Source of the DNA: Sulfurovum sp. XGS-02
GTDB taxonomy: Bacteria > Campylobacterota > Campylobacteria > Campylobacterales > Sulfurovaceae
DNA length: 64,000 nt
Direction of reading: 5' to 3'
NCBI RefSeq assembly: GCF_023213175.1
Contig: NZ_CP093312.1
Coordinates: 62,001-126,000 of the forward strand
In this document: positions 37,644 to 47,287 of the stretch, one piece after another
Position numbering within the stretch: position 1 is the stretch's first letter
Layout: each line of letters starts with the position of its first letter
Program-made: the position numbers and the translations under genes
The notes under the pieces: model-generated
Told to the model about the DNA's origin: nothing
The model's input: the letters and a program-made list of their open reading frames with translations, nothing else
Databases searched by the model: none

Positions 37644-38847
37644 ACATATAACGATTATAAATCAGTATATTGGTTCACCCTATCACGGGATGGAGTATAG
37701 ACATTATTATTTGGCAAAAAATCTAATAGAATATGGGTACAAAGTTACTCTTATTAGTGGATCATATTCACACTTATTTTCTTCGCCTCCGGAGATGACA
37801 CAAAGTTTTACTAGAGAGATGATTGATGGTATAGAATATATTTGGGTTAAGGTCCCAAAGTATATTTCATCCAAATCTATAGGGCGCATATGGAATATGC
37901 TCTACTTTACATGGAAATTGCATTTCTTAAAAGATGTTGTACCTTCTCATATTATTGTTTCTTCACCCTCTCTTTTTCCTGTAAAAGTTGGCGCTAAATT
38001 TGCCAAAAAGTTTCATACAAAATTTTTATTTGAAGTTCGGGATATTTGGCCACAGACACTTGTGGAACTTTCAAGCTTGTCTTCTTCTCATCCTCTCATA
38101 AAATTTATGGAACATTATGAAAGGTTTGCTTACAAGAAAGCTGATAAGGTCATTTCACTACTTCCTATGGCGAAAGAGCATTTTGAAAAACAAGGTATGC
38201 AAAAAGATAAATTTGTATATTTGCCAAATGGTATTGACACAGAAGAGATAAAAAGTGTTTTTTTGCCTCAATCTATTATAGAAAAAATTCCAAGAGATAA
38301 GTTTATTGTTGCCTATAGTGGAACAGTTGGTATTGCTAATAATTTAGAATATTTAGTTGATGCCGCCAATGCTCTAAGAGACAATAAGGATATCCATTTT
38401 ATTATATTGGGACAAGGAGGAGAGAAACAAAGACTGCAGGATCTGGTAAATCATTTAGGTTTAGAGAATATAACTTTTTTAGATCCAATAAAGAAAGAAG
38501 CAGTTGCTAGTTTTTTAAAGCAGATAGATGTCGCATTTATATCATTACTGCCTGAAAACCTTTTTAGGTTTGGGGTCTCTCCTAATAAGGTTTTTGAGTA
38601 TATGTATGCAAAAAAACCAATACTTTGGGCAATTGAAGCGGGGAATAATTTAGTAAAAGAAGCCGAGTGTGGTGTAAGTGTTCCCTTGAATGATGTGATT
38701 GCATTAAAAGAGTCCATCTTGAGACTAAAAGAATTTGGGGAGGATACTCTCAATGAATTAGGACAAAATGGATATAATTTTGTTAACATACATCACAGCT
38801 ATAAAATGTTGGCAGAGAAATTAATCAATGTAATAGAGGAATACTAA
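37633..38847 (+). CDS. Glycosyltransferase family 4 protein (WbuB-like)
   Basis: A 404-aa GT4 enzyme with the WbuB-type layout. It starts KHITIINQYIGSPYHGMEYRHY and has FEVRDIWPQTLVEL, KVISLLPMAKEHF, the donor-binding IVAYSGTVGIANNLEYLVDAA and the late SPNKVFEYMYAKKPILWA. WbuB relatives transfer N-acetyl-fucosamine-type or related amino sugars. The order just before pglB and the phosphoglycosyltransferase suggests an early step in building the lipid-linked oligosaccharide. The 3' end overlaps pglB by one base. Confidence 0.8.
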   Translation: MKNKHITIINQYIGSPYHGMEYRHYYLAKNLIEYGYKVTLISGSYSHLFSSPPEMTQSFTREMIDGIEYIWVKVPKYISSKSIGRIWNMLYFTWKLHFLKDVVPSHIIVSSPSLFPVKVGAKFAKKFHTKFLFEVRDIWPQTLVELSSLSSSHPLIKFMEHYERFAYKKADKVISLLPMAKEHFEKQGMQKDKFVYLPNGIDTEEIKSVFLPQSIIEKIPRDKFIVAYSGTVGIANNLEYLVDAANALRDNKDIHFIILGQGGEKQRLQDLVNHLGLENITFLDPIKKEAVASFLKQIDVAFISLLPENLFRFGVSPNKVFEYMYAKKPILWAIEAGNNLVKEAECGVSVPLNDVIALKESILRLKEFGEDTLNELGQNGYNFVNIHHSYKMLAEKLINVIEEY

Positions 38848-40949
38848 TGTTCAAAGAGAAAGAATTGGGCTATAAAGAACTGGGATTACTTATTTTAGTT
38901 GCATATGCATTTAGTTTTATGGTAAGAATGATATGGGTATGGCAGTTTCAGGATAATCCAAACTTTTTTTGGAATGACCAGTTAATGATCAATACAAATG
39001 ATGGGTACTTCTTTGCTTCGGCAGTTGAGTACTTAGTGAATGGGGCACATGGAGATAACCCCAGGGTACATATTGCAATAGATAGTTATCCCGGAATGGT
39101 ATATACAACATATCTTTTAACTAAATATACACCATTCTCAATAGAAACAGTGATACTTTATCTTCCTGCCGTCATATCAAGTTTTGTTGTTATTCCTTTG
39201 GTGCTGACAGGGAAGCTTATCAAATTACCATGGGTTGGTTTCTTCTCAGCACTTTTAGGCTCTATTGTATGGAGTTATTATAATCGTACGATGATAGGAT
39301 ATTACGACACGGATATGTTCTCCGTATTGTTGCAATTTACTGTTTTATATTTTTTCTTATTGACTATTTATGTCAAGGAGGATAAAAATGTATTATGGTT
39401 AGCTTTTACATTGTTGATTTACCCATACTTTTATCCCCAAGGATTAAGTCTTATTTATGCTATTTTCATATTGTGGACACTTTATCAGCTTGTTTTTCAA
39501 AGAGAGGAAAGAAATAGTTATTTATTTATTGTAGTAGCCTCTATAGCACTTTGGGCTGTTCCTATATGGGTGAAAGTTGTTTTGATTATTTTGGCTTTTG
39601 CATTTTTAGAACAGATAAAAAGTAAAATAGATAATAAAAAGTTTTTTTACCTCACTTTACTTGCATTACTTGTATTTTTTTTCTTTGGCAATGTATTTTC
39701 CTTGATATGGGGGAAAGTAAGTATTTATTTAAATCGTGGCGTTGAAGAGAGTGGATTACATTTTTATCAAGTGATACAAACGGTAAGAGAAGCCGGGAGT
39801 ATTTCTTGGGAAACAGTATCAAATAGAATTATTGGGCATCCTATTTTATTGGTATTGGGTATTTTTGGTTATATCTCTCTAGTTATAAAACATAAACCGT
39901 ACATATTGGCTTTACCACTTATTGGTGTAGGTGTTTTTGCCCATTGGGCGGGATTAAGATTTACTGTTTACGCCGTACCCGTTGCAGCATTTTCCGTTAT
40001 ATATCTTTTTTATATCGTGTCTCAATATATTGAGAACAAAAAAATAGCTTATGGTGTATTCATAGTATCATCGATATTGGCATTGCAGCCAAATATTAAA
40101 CATATTATAGGGTATAAGGTTCCTACGGTTTTGAATACTCAGGAGGTAAAAGATTTAGATGATCTCAATCAGATAGCAAATTCTAAAGATTACACGCTAA
40201 GTTGGTGGGACTATGGATATCCTATTTGGTATTATTCAGATACAATAACATTAATTGATGGTGCAAAGCATCATAATGATAATTTTATTATTTCTAAAAT
40301 TATGCAAACATCTTCTCCCGAATTGGCTGCTAATTTGAGCCGTTTAGCTGTAGAGACATATGTGGATTCTAATTACTCTACTATTACGAATATACTGTTT
40401 AAGAATAAACAAAAAGACCAACTTGATCCAAATCTTCTTTTGTCGGAACTAGAAGATTCAAACTATACCCTTCCCAAAAAAACAAGAGACATCTATCTCT
40501 ATCTTCCTTATCGAATGCTAAATATTTTTCCTACTGTGGCAGTCTTTGGGAATTTGGATTTAACTACCGGACAGGAAGAGAGAAAAATAGCATTTTATCC
40601 AACACAAGCAGCCAGTAACAAAAATGGGATGGTTACTTTTAGTAATGGCATTGTGTTTGATACAGCAAAAGGTTTGATCAGATTAGGGCAACAAGAAAAA
40701 GCTGTAAAACATTTTATAGTGACACAAAATACCAAAGAAGGGAAAGTACAACTACAATCACAGCTTTATCATGCTGATGGGGACTATACTATTGTCTATA
40801 TGCGAAGTTATGGGCGGTTTGTTGTGATGGACAGTGAGACATTTAATTCTACGTATGTACAGATGTTTATGCTTGAAAAATATGATAAAAACCTTTTTGA
40901 GTTGGTTGTTTCATCGCCTTATAGCAAAATTTATAAACTTAAAAAATAA
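38847..40949 (+). CDS. pglB: Oligosaccharyltransferase PglB (STT3 family)
   Basis: Transfers a lipid-linked glycan to asparagine in D/E-X-N-X-S/T sequons of periplasmic proteins. The 700-aa protein has about 13 membrane segments and a C-terminal periplasmic domain. Visible active-site parts are NTNDGYFFA (D52), GYYDTDMF (D154 and D156), QTVREAG (E315) and the sequon-binding WWDYGY at 453-458; MLNI at 557-560 fits the MxxI motif. All are intact, so the enzyme should be active. It is followed directly by a PglC-like gene, as part of a pgl-type set. Confidence 0.94.
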   Translation: MFKEKELGYKELGLLILVAYAFSFMVRMIWVWQFQDNPNFFWNDQLMINTNDGYFFASAVEYLVNGAHGDNPRVHIAIDSYPGMVYTTYLLTKYTPFSIETVILYLPAVISSFVVIPLVLTGKLIKLPWVGFFSALLGSIVWSYYNRTMIGYYDTDMFSVLLQFTVLYFFLLTIYVKEDKNVLWLAFTLLIYPYFYPQGLSLIYAIFILWTLYQLVFQREERNSYLFIVVASIALWAVPIWVKVVLIILAFAFLEQIKSKIDNKKFFYLTLLALLVFFFFGNVFSLIWGKVSIYLNRGVEESGLHFYQVIQTVREAGSISWETVSNRIIGHPILLVLGIFGYISLVIKHKPYILALPLIGVGVFAHWAGLRFTVYAVPVAAFSVIYLFYIVSQYIENKKIAYGVFIVSSILALQPNIKHIIGYKVPTVLNTQEVKDLDDLNQIANSKDYTLSWWDYGYPIWYYSDTITLIDGAKHHNDNFIISKIMQTSSPELAANLSRLAVETYVDSNYSTITNILFKNKQKDQLDPNLLLSELEDSNYTLPKKTRDIYLYLPYRMLNIFPTVAVFGNLDLTTGQEERKIAFYPTQAASNKNGMVTFSNGIVFDTAKGLIRLGQQEKAVKHFIVTQNTKEGKVQLQSQLYHADGDYTIVYMRSYGRFVVMDSETFNSTYVQMFMLEKYDKNLFELVVSSPYSKIYKLKK

Positions 40950-41549
40950 ATGTTAAGCAGAACAGATAAATGCCAAAAACGGGTTTTTGATATTATTTTA
41001 GCTATAGTTGGTATTTGTTTGACATGGTGGATTATGGTACCCGCCTGGATCATTGCTTCGATAGAGACAAAAAGGAATGGGCTTTTTATGCAGGAACGTA
41101 TAGGTAAAAACGGAAAACCTTTTTTAGTCTTTAAAATCAGAACAATGAGAACGATAGAAGGGATAGAAAGTACAGTCACAACAAGTACAGATACAAGGAT
41201 CACAAAATGTGGTGCCTTTTTCCGAAAAACAAAAATCGATGAACTCCCACAGCTCTTTAATGTTCTTCTTGGCGAGATGAGCTTTGTAGGTGCACGGCCG
41301 GATGTTCCCGGTTTTGCAGACCAACTAGAAGGTGAAGATAGGGTGATCTTGGAATTAGCACCAGGTATAACGGGCCCATCTTCTTTGAAATATAAAGATG
41401 AGGAAGAGTTGCTGGCTAAACAACAAGACCCGGAAAGTTATAATAGAGAAGTAATTTGGCCCGATAAAGTGGCGATAAATAAAATGTATTTGGAAAATTG
41501 GTCTCTTAAAAAAGATATAGAGTATATTGTAAAAACAATTATAGGATAA
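40950..41549 (+). CDS. pglC: Phosphoglycosyltransferase, PglC type
   Basis: Monotopic membrane enzyme that loads the first sugar phosphate onto undecaprenyl phosphate. In 199 aa it shows the N-terminal re-entrant helix (FDIILAIVGICLTWWIMVPAWIIA), LFMQERIGKNGKPFLVFKIRTM, and the catalytic region KIDELPQLFNVLLGEMSFVGARPD with the Asp-Glu dyad, then ELAPGITGPSSLKYKDEE. The small size matches PglC rather than long WbaP-type enzymes. ATG 40950 follows the pglB stop without a gap. Confidence 0.88.
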   Translation: MLSRTDKCQKRVFDIILAIVGICLTWWIMVPAWIIASIETKRNGLFMQERIGKNGKPFLVFKIRTMRTIEGIESTVTTSTDTRITKCGAFFRKTKIDELPQLFNVLLGEMSFVGARPDVPGFADQLEGEDRVILELAPGITGPSSLKYKDEEELLAKQQDPESYNREVIWPDKVAINKMYLENWSLKKDIEYIVKTIIG

Positions 41550-42653
41550 ATGATGGATAGGCTTTTTCTCTCTCCTCCACATATGAGCGGCAAAGAACAG
41601 CAGTATATTGCTGAGGTCTTTGAAAGTAACTACATCGCTCCGCTTGGTGCTTTTGTAAATCGTTTTGAAGAGAGCATTAAAACATATACGGGCAGTTTAA
41701 ATGCACTGGCCCTCTCTTCCGCTACGGCGGGACTGCATTTGACACTACGGGTCTTAGGGGTAAGTGAAGGAGACTATGTTTTGGCTTCAAGCTTTACATT
41801 TATCGGTTCTGTGAATGCTATTTTGTATCAAAATGCGAATCCCATATTCGTGGATAGCGATGAGAGCTGGAATATCTCACCGAAACTTTTAAAAGAAGCC
41901 ATTTTAAAAGCACCTAAAAAACCTAAAGCACTTATTGTGACTCATCTTTATGGACAAGTGTGTAAACTTGATGAAATTATAGCCATCTGCAAAGAGGAGG
42001 GTATATTTCTTATCGAAGATGCGGCAGAATCTTTAGGTGCTTCATATCATGGAAGACAAAGTGGAACCTTCGGGGATATGGGAGTCTATTCCTTCAATGG
42101 TAATAAAATCCTTACTACTTCTGGGGGAGGAATGCTTGTAAGTGATAATCAGGAGTGGGTGGACAAAGCCAGGTTCTTATCAACACAGGCTAAAGAGGAT
42201 TATCTGCATTATGAGCATAAAGAGGTTGGTTATAACTATCGTATGTCAAATGTACTGGCTGCTATTGGTGTGGCACAGATGGAAGTGCTGGATGAACATG
42301 TGAATAGAAGAAGAGAAATATTCGATATTTATCAAAACATACTTGGGGCATATGAAGAGATACAATTCATGCCAGAGATTGAAGGCAGCAGAGGAAACCG
42401 ATGGTTAAGTACTTTGACATTCAACAGAACAGATCCGATAAAGGTTATCAATCTGTTGGAAGGGGCTAATATAGAAAGCCGACCACTATGGAAACCTATG
42501 CACATGCAACCACTTTTTAATGCTACGATGGTTATAGAAAATGGTACATCTCAAACACTTTTTGAAAAAGGAATCTGTTTGCCAAGCGGGAGTAGTATGA
42601 GTGATGAAGATGTGATTAGGGTTTGTGATATAGTCAAAGAGGCAATAAAATGA
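41550..42653 (+). CDS. pglE: UDP-4-keto-sugar aminotransferase, PglE type
   Basis: DegT-family PLP enzyme of 367 aa that aminates C4 of the 4-keto-6-deoxy sugar made by the PglF-like dehydratase. The PLP lysine is K186 in YSFNGNKILTTSGGGML, typical of PglE/PseC-like enzymes. LFLSPPHMSGKEQQYIAEVFESNYIAPLG at the start is also characteristic (quoted in parts here: SPPHMSGKEQQY). It overlaps pglF by 4 bases. Confidence 0.88.
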   Translation: MMDRLFLSPPHMSGKEQQYIAEVFESNYIAPLGAFVNRFEESIKTYTGSLNALALSSATAGLHLTLRVLGVSEGDYVLASSFTFIGSVNAILYQNANPIFVDSDESWNISPKLLKEAILKAPKKPKALIVTHLYGQVCKLDEIIAICKEEGIFLIEDAAESLGASYHGRQSGTFGDMGVYSFNGNKILTTSGGGMLVSDNQEWVDKARFLSTQAKEDYLHYEHKEVGYNYRMSNVLAAIGVAQMEVLDEHVNRRREIFDIYQNILGAYEEIQFMPEIEGSRGNRWLSTLTFNRTDPIKVINLLEGANIESRPLWKPMHMQPLFNATMVIENGTSQTLFEKGICLPSGSSMSDEDVIRVCDIVKEAIK

Positions 42654-44431
42654 AAGATTTTTTGCGTCCAACCTCTTTAAAAAGAATAGGCTTTTTTCTC
42701 ATTGCGGACTTTATTCTTTCAGGTCTTACTCTTTATCTCGCTTATTTATTACGGTTCAACTTTCAGATACCAGAAGAATTTCTAGACTCTTTTTTACTGA
42801 CCTATGGTGTGATTACAGGAGCAAAGGTTTTTTCACTTTTTATTTTTAAAAGCTATTTTATCATTTGGCGTTTTTTTAGTTTTTATGATGCAAAAAATAT
42901 TCTTATGGCACATATCCTGTCCTATATGTTCTTCATCATCATTTATGTACTTTTTAAAGAATATTTTTCTCCATTTCCACGTAGTGTTATTGTGATCGAT
43001 TTCTTTCTATCTCTTATTTTTATAGGCGGATTGAGGGGAGTTAAACGTTTCATTAGTGAAGGGCGTAGACAGTATTCAATGAAACCAACCCTTATTATCG
43101 GTGCGAACAGTAAGACAAATACGATTATTCAGAGTGCACTCAAAGAAGAGATAGATTATTATCCTGCTGCTATTATTTCTACAAAAGAAGATGAAAGAAT
43201 GGCAGATGCCTATATTAATAATGTTAAAGTTTTTGATATGGCTGCTCTAGAGAAAGTCATAGAGAAAAAGAAGGTTTTGGCAGCTATTCTAACTGAAAAA
43301 TTAGCACAAAATGAACTTAAACAGTTAGTTGAACAGTTAAATAAAGCTGGGATAACGGAGATTAAACAAGTTAAGATTTTAGGCTCAGAATACGAAAAAC
43401 TTGAAAATCTTTCCATTGAAGACCTCCTCGCACGACACCCAAAGGATCTTGATTTGGGTATGATATCCTCTTTTGTAAAAGGTAAATCGATTCTAATTAC
43501 CGGTGCAGGGGGGAGTATAGGTTCTGAGATAGCCAGACAGTGTCAGAAATTTGAGGCTTCATCACTTACCTTAGTCGATAATAGTGAATATAATCTCTAT
43601 CAGATAGGAGAACAGATAACAAATGCCCAACTAAAACTGCTAAGTGTTACGGATAAAGAGAGTTTAGAGGCTGTTTTTAAAGAAGCCATGCCTCAGATAG
43701 TGATTCACGCGGCAGCCTACAAGCATGTTCCGATTTGTGAAGAGAATCAGGAGATGGCTGTGGTTAACAATGTGCTGGGAAGTAAAAATGTCATAGATAC
43801 AAGTATAGATAATGGTGTGGAGAAGGTTGTGGTCATTTCAACAGATAAAGCGGTACGGCCAACCAATGTCATGGGGGCGACCAAGCGGGTGACGGAGCTC
43901 TATGCCAATAATGTGGATGCCAAGGGAACGGAAATAGTTGCAGTACGCTTTGGGAATGTGCTTGGCTCCAGTGGTTCTGTCATCCCTAAGTTTAAGCAGC
44001 AGATAGAAGAGGGCGGTCCTGTAACGGTCACACATCCTGAGATTACCCGTTATTTCATGCTTATTTCTGAAGCATGCCAGCTGGTACTACAAACGGCAGC
44101 CATAGCCAAAGGAGGGGAACTGTTTATTTTGGATATGGGAGAACCTGTCAAGATTGCAGACTTAGCACGTCAGATGATACGGCTCTATGGGAGAGAGGAT
44201 GAGGTTGAAATTGCTTTTACCGGGTTACGGCCTGGAGAGAAGCTTTATGAAGAACTACTGTTGGATGAGAGTGAACAAAAAACAAAATACAGTTCTATTT
44301 TTATTTCAAAACCTACACCGTATGATATCTCAAAATTGAGTCAGGATATCGAACGATTGTTGGCAGCAAAAGATAAAGTAAAGGCACTGCAAGGGATTGT
44401 CCCAGAATATACAAGAAACAATCAGATATAA
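42650..44431 (+). CDS. pglF: UDP-N-acetylglucosamine 4,6-dehydratase, PglF type
   Basis: Membrane-bound sugar nucleotide dehydratase that starts the bacillosamine pathway. The 593-aa protein has about four membrane segments in the first 130 residues, a Rossmann-like central part, and the catalytic short-chain-dehydrogenase domain from ILITGAGGSIGSEIARQ (about residue 281). In place of the usual Tyr-Lys pair it has the STDKAVRPTNVMGATKR motif (D399, K400), the mark of the PglF/FlaA1/WbpM dehydratase group. It is the last gene of the glycan locus. Confidence 0.92.
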   Translation: MKDFLRPTSLKRIGFFLIADFILSGLTLYLAYLLRFNFQIPEEFLDSFLLTYGVITGAKVFSLFIFKSYFIIWRFFSFYDAKNILMAHILSYMFFIIIYVLFKEYFSPFPRSVIVIDFFLSLIFIGGLRGVKRFISEGRRQYSMKPTLIIGANSKTNTIIQSALKEEIDYYPAAIISTKEDERMADAYINNVKVFDMAALEKVIEKKKVLAAILTEKLAQNELKQLVEQLNKAGITEIKQVKILGSEYEKLENLSIEDLLARHPKDLDLGMISSFVKGKSILITGAGGSIGSEIARQCQKFEASSLTLVDNSEYNLYQIGEQITNAQLKLLSVTDKESLEAVFKEAMPQIVIHAAAYKHVPICEENQEMAVVNNVLGSKNVIDTSIDNGVEKVVVISTDKAVRPTNVMGATKRVTELYANNVDAKGTEIVAVRFGNVLGSSGSVIPKFKQQIEEGGPVTVTHPEITRYFMLISEACQLVLQTAAIAKGGELFILDMGEPVKIADLARQMIRLYGREDEVEIAFTGLRPGEKLYEELLLDESEQKTKYSSIFISKPTPYDISKLSQDIERLLAAKDKVKALQGIVPEYTRNNQI

Positions 44432-44486
44432 TATTTTTAGTTATATATATCTATAACTAAAAATAAATTTATAAAAGGGCTAATAG

Positions 44487-44771
44487 ATGATTAGAAAAAT
44501 CATAGCAGGATTTTTAATTTTTGCTACATCGGTACTGTTTGGGATGAGTCTGGATGAACTTAACAAAGCATCCAAAGAAGAGCTGATGGAAGTGAAGGGT
44601 GTGGGAGCCAAGAAAGCAGAAGCGATCATAAAAGAGAGAAAAAAGGGTGATTTTACATCGTTTGATGACTTTCAAAGGGTCAAAGGCATAGGCGAGAAGG
44701 CTGCTTTAAATGTGAAGAACCATGTAGTGGCTTCTTCTGATATGAAAAAATCTGATAGCTCAAAAACCTAA
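44487..44771 (+). CDS. ComEA-like helix-hairpin-helix DNA-binding protein
   Basis: A 94-aa exported protein: signal peptide (MIRKIIAGFLIFATSVLFG) and two helix-hairpin-helix units (LMEVKGVGAKKAEAII and FQRVKGIGEKAALNV). This is the ComEA soluble form, which binds incoming DNA in the periplasm during natural transformation. AAAGGGC precedes ATG 44487. It is separated from pglF by 55 bp of AT-rich sequence containing the near-palindrome TTAGTTATATATATCTATAA-type repeats. Confidence 0.8.
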   Translation: MIRKIIAGFLIFATSVLFGMSLDELNKASKEELMEVKGVGAKKAEAIIKERKKGDFTSFDDFQRVKGIGEKAALNVKNHVVASSDMKKSDSSKT

Positions 44772-44786
44772 GAAATATAAATCAAC

Positions 44787-44823
44787 AGGAGGAAGCGTCA
44801 AGCTCGTCTCCTGACCTCCTCCT
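44787..44823 (+). terminator. Possible terminator after the ComEA-like gene
   Basis: AGGAGGA (44787-44793) and TCCTCCT (44817-44823) can pair around a 23-base loop just after the stop codon. It is followed by TTTAAAAA, with only a short T-run, so termination is uncertain. Confidence 0.35.
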
Positions 44824-44901
44824 TTAAAAATATAATCCGCTTTAACCACATTTTCGCTACAATTCACTAATTTATTTCTAGACTTCATTTAAGGTATGAT
44901 C

Positions 44902-46290
44902 ATGACAGTTACACGTTTTGCACCTTCTCCTACAGGTTATCTCCACATCGGTGGACTTAGAACAGCACTATTTTCCTGGCTGACTGCACAGCACAACAAG
45001 GGCCAGTTTTTACTTCGTATAGAAGATACCGATATGGCACGTAATTCTGAAGAAGCGACAGAAGCGATACTCAAAGCATTTGAATGGGTAGGGATGAGTC
45101 ATGACGGTGAAGTGGTCTATCAGTCAAAAAGATTTGATCTTTACAAAAAATATATTGATCAGCTTCTTGAAGAGGGGAAAGCCTATAAGTGCTATATGAG
45201 CAAAGAGGAACTTGACGCTTTGCGTGAAGCGCAGATGGCCAAAAAAGAGCGACCGCGTTATGACGGGCGTTACCGTGATTTTACCGGTACACCACCAGAA
45301 GGGGTTGAACCGGTGATCCGTATCAAAGCACCTCAAGAAGGGACTATAAGTTTTGTGGATGGGGTGAAAGGCGAAATGAATATTGCCGCATCTGAAGTAG
45401 ATGATTTTGTCATTGCCAGAGCGGACGGAGCACCAACCTATAACTTTGTGGTTGCCATAGATGATGCATTGATGGGGTTGACAGATGTCATTCGTGGAGA
45501 TGACCACCTCTATAATACACCTAAGCAGATCGTTGTCTATAATGCGCTTGGATTTCCTATTCCTAGGTTTAACCATGTTGCGATGATCAACAATGAACAG
45601 GGTAAAAAACTCTCTAAACGAGATGGTGCTACAGATGTCATGGAGTATAAAGCATTGGGGTATCTCCCTGAAGCACTGTTGAACTTTTTGGTACGTCTTG
45701 GCTGGAGCCATGGAGACCAGGAGATCTTTAGCATTAACGAGATGATCACACTGTTTGATCCTAAAAATATTAACAAGAGTGCATCCAACTATAATCTGGA
45801 TAAACTGCTTTGGTTGAACGCGCACTACATTAAAAATACGCCAAACGATGAACTTGCGATTCTTCTTAAAGATTTCGGTGTGGATATTCATGGCCACGAT
45901 AAGCTCGAATTGCTTCTTGATGCAACCAAAGAGAGAGGGAAAACACTGGTAGAGCTTGCAGAGCAGATCAACCTCATACTTACGACACCGGCTCAGTATG
46001 ATGAAAAGGCTTCTAAAAAAGCATTTAAAGGTGAAGCCAAAGAGATTTTGAATGATTTTGCTTCGATGCTAAAGAGCTGGGATAAGACACTGCATCTTCC
46101 ATGTGATTACCATGAAGTGATGGAAAAGCTCGTTGAGACAAAAGAGATAGGTTTTGGGAAGATCGGTATGCCGCTTCGTGTGAGTCTGCTTGGTTCCATG
46201 ACAGGCTCCGGACTTGATGAGATCATGGCTATTTTAGGTGTGGATGAAACAATAGCACGTATAGAAAAAGCGATCGCAACGATAGCGTAG
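44902..46290 (+). CDS. gltX: Glutamyl-tRNA synthetase
   Basis: Charges tRNA-Glu and, in Campylobacterota with two GltX copies, sometimes tRNA-Gln. The class I motifs are FAPSPTGYLHIGGLRTA (HIGH-type) and KKLSKRDGATDV (KMSKS-type). At 462 aa it is complete. Two in-frame ATGs lie at 44896 and 44902; 44902 is chosen because AAGG at 44891-44894 is 7 bases from it but only one base from the other. Which of possible two GltX types it is cannot be told here. Confidence 0.92.
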   Translation: MTVTRFAPSPTGYLHIGGLRTALFSWLTAQHNKGQFLLRIEDTDMARNSEEATEAILKAFEWVGMSHDGEVVYQSKRFDLYKKYIDQLLEEGKAYKCYMSKEELDALREAQMAKKERPRYDGRYRDFTGTPPEGVEPVIRIKAPQEGTISFVDGVKGEMNIAASEVDDFVIARADGAPTYNFVVAIDDALMGLTDVIRGDDHLYNTPKQIVVYNALGFPIPRFNHVAMINNEQGKKLSKRDGATDVMEYKALGYLPEALLNFLVRLGWSHGDQEIFSINEMITLFDPKNINKSASNYNLDKLLWLNAHYIKNTPNDELAILLKDFGVDIHGHDKLELLLDATKERGKTLVELAEQINLILTTPAQYDEKASKKAFKGEAKEILNDFASMLKSWDKTLHLPCDYHEVMEKLVETKEIGFGKIGMPLRVSLLGSMTGSGLDEIMAILGVDETIARIEKAIATIA

Positions 46291-46306
46291 GGTGTAGAGG
46301 GTAAAC

Positions 46307-46954
46307 TTATAAATGCCTGGTTTTCTTTAAAAACAACTTCAAGGATTTCTTCGCTTTGTCATCCATTGTATAATGGATGTGACTCAAATACCAGGTAAGC
46401 TGCTTGGCTGTAATGTCTCTTTTTTTTGCCTCTTTTTTGAGGATGTACTGTGGGATCTTGACTTTGCTTTGTGCAAATCTGCGAGCCAGTTTTTGTATCG
46501 TCTCTTCATCTTTGTTGTAACAGAGTCTGGCAAAGACAAAAGGAAGACCGGTCTCTTTGTACCAGGCTTCAGCCAAGTCAGTACCTTCCCCGCCTTTTAG
46601 ATAATGTTTGAGCGCAGCATCTCCTATCAGTACTTTTCCTTGAAGATCCAATACACGTGCCAGTTGATTTGAAGTGGCTGACGCCGGATCGATCTCATTT
46701 TCCCCTTCTAAGAGCAAAACACTGTAGACTTTTTGATCTGCGATGATGCCTAAATCCGTGCATTTATATTTAGCTGATTCAACAGAAGAGATAAATGCGG
46801 CATTGACTTCTCTTCTTTTGAGTGCTTTGTTGATCTGAGAAGGGACGGCACGTTTGTAGTGGAAGGTCATTTTAGAGGCATTGTGAGAGATATGGCGCTT
46901 TAAAAAGACTTGAAAAGGAAGAAGATTAAGATAGCTGATAGACCCGAATAGCAC
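46307..46954 (-). CDS. mqnA: Chorismate dehydratase (futalosine menaquinone pathway)
   Basis: First enzyme of the futalosine route: makes 3-enolpyruvoylbenzoate from chorismate. The 215-aa protein begins LFGSISYLNLLPFQVFLKRH and has VNAAFISSVESAKYKCTDLGIIA, both typical of MqnA in this phylum. It is on the short side for the family. The start is GTG at 46954. It belongs with mqnD at 11.9-12.8 kb. Confidence 0.88.
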   Translation of the reverse strand: MLFGSISYLNLLPFQVFLKRHISHNASKMTFHYKRAVPSQINKALKRREVNAAFISSVESAKYKCTDLGIIADQKVYSVLLLEGENEIDPASATSNQLARVLDLQGKVLIGDAALKHYLKGGEGTDLAEAWYKETGLPFVFARLCYNKDEETIQKLARRFAQSKVKIPQYILKKEAKKRDITAKQLTWYLSHIHYTMDDKAKKSLKLFLKKTRHL

Positions 46955-47062
46955 AGTGCAAAGCTCCTCTCAAAATCCTGTTTAAGCGTAATTATAGCAA
47001 ACAACTTTTATAATCGCGTCACTATTGGGGATGAAATAATCCCTTTTTTGAAAGAGTTTTTT

Positions 47063-47284
47063 ATGGTAAAAGTAGAATTTTTAGGTCCTATCGGTAAAGA
47101 GCCGATGGAGATGGAAGCCTCGACATTGGCAGATGTCTCGGCACAGCTGAAAGAAGATAGCAGTTTGATACAATGGCTGGATAAATGTGCAGTAGCACTG
47201 AATGACACGATGGTGAACGATCTGGCAACAGAACTTAAAGATGGCGATAGGGTCTCTATCTTGCCTCCTGTGTGTGGTGGGTAA
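47063..47284 (+). CDS. moaD: Molybdopterin synthase small subunit
   Basis: Ubiquitin-like sulfur carrier of 73 aa ending in the required Gly-Gly (ILPPVCGG), which is thiocarboxylated and donates sulfur to precursor Z. ATG 47063 is chosen over the TTG at 47048 because family members start MVKVEFLGPIG. It lies 3 bp before moaE, its partner subunit. Confidence 0.92.
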   Translation: MVKVEFLGPIGKEPMEMEASTLADVSAQLKEDSSLIQWLDKCAVALNDTMVNDLATELKDGDRVSILPPVCGG

Positions 47285-47287
47285 ACT

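Noticed and set aside
45124-45897. Minus-strand open frame of 257 codons inside gltX
   Set aside because: It is antisense to conserved gltX sequence and has no family resemblance or start signals.
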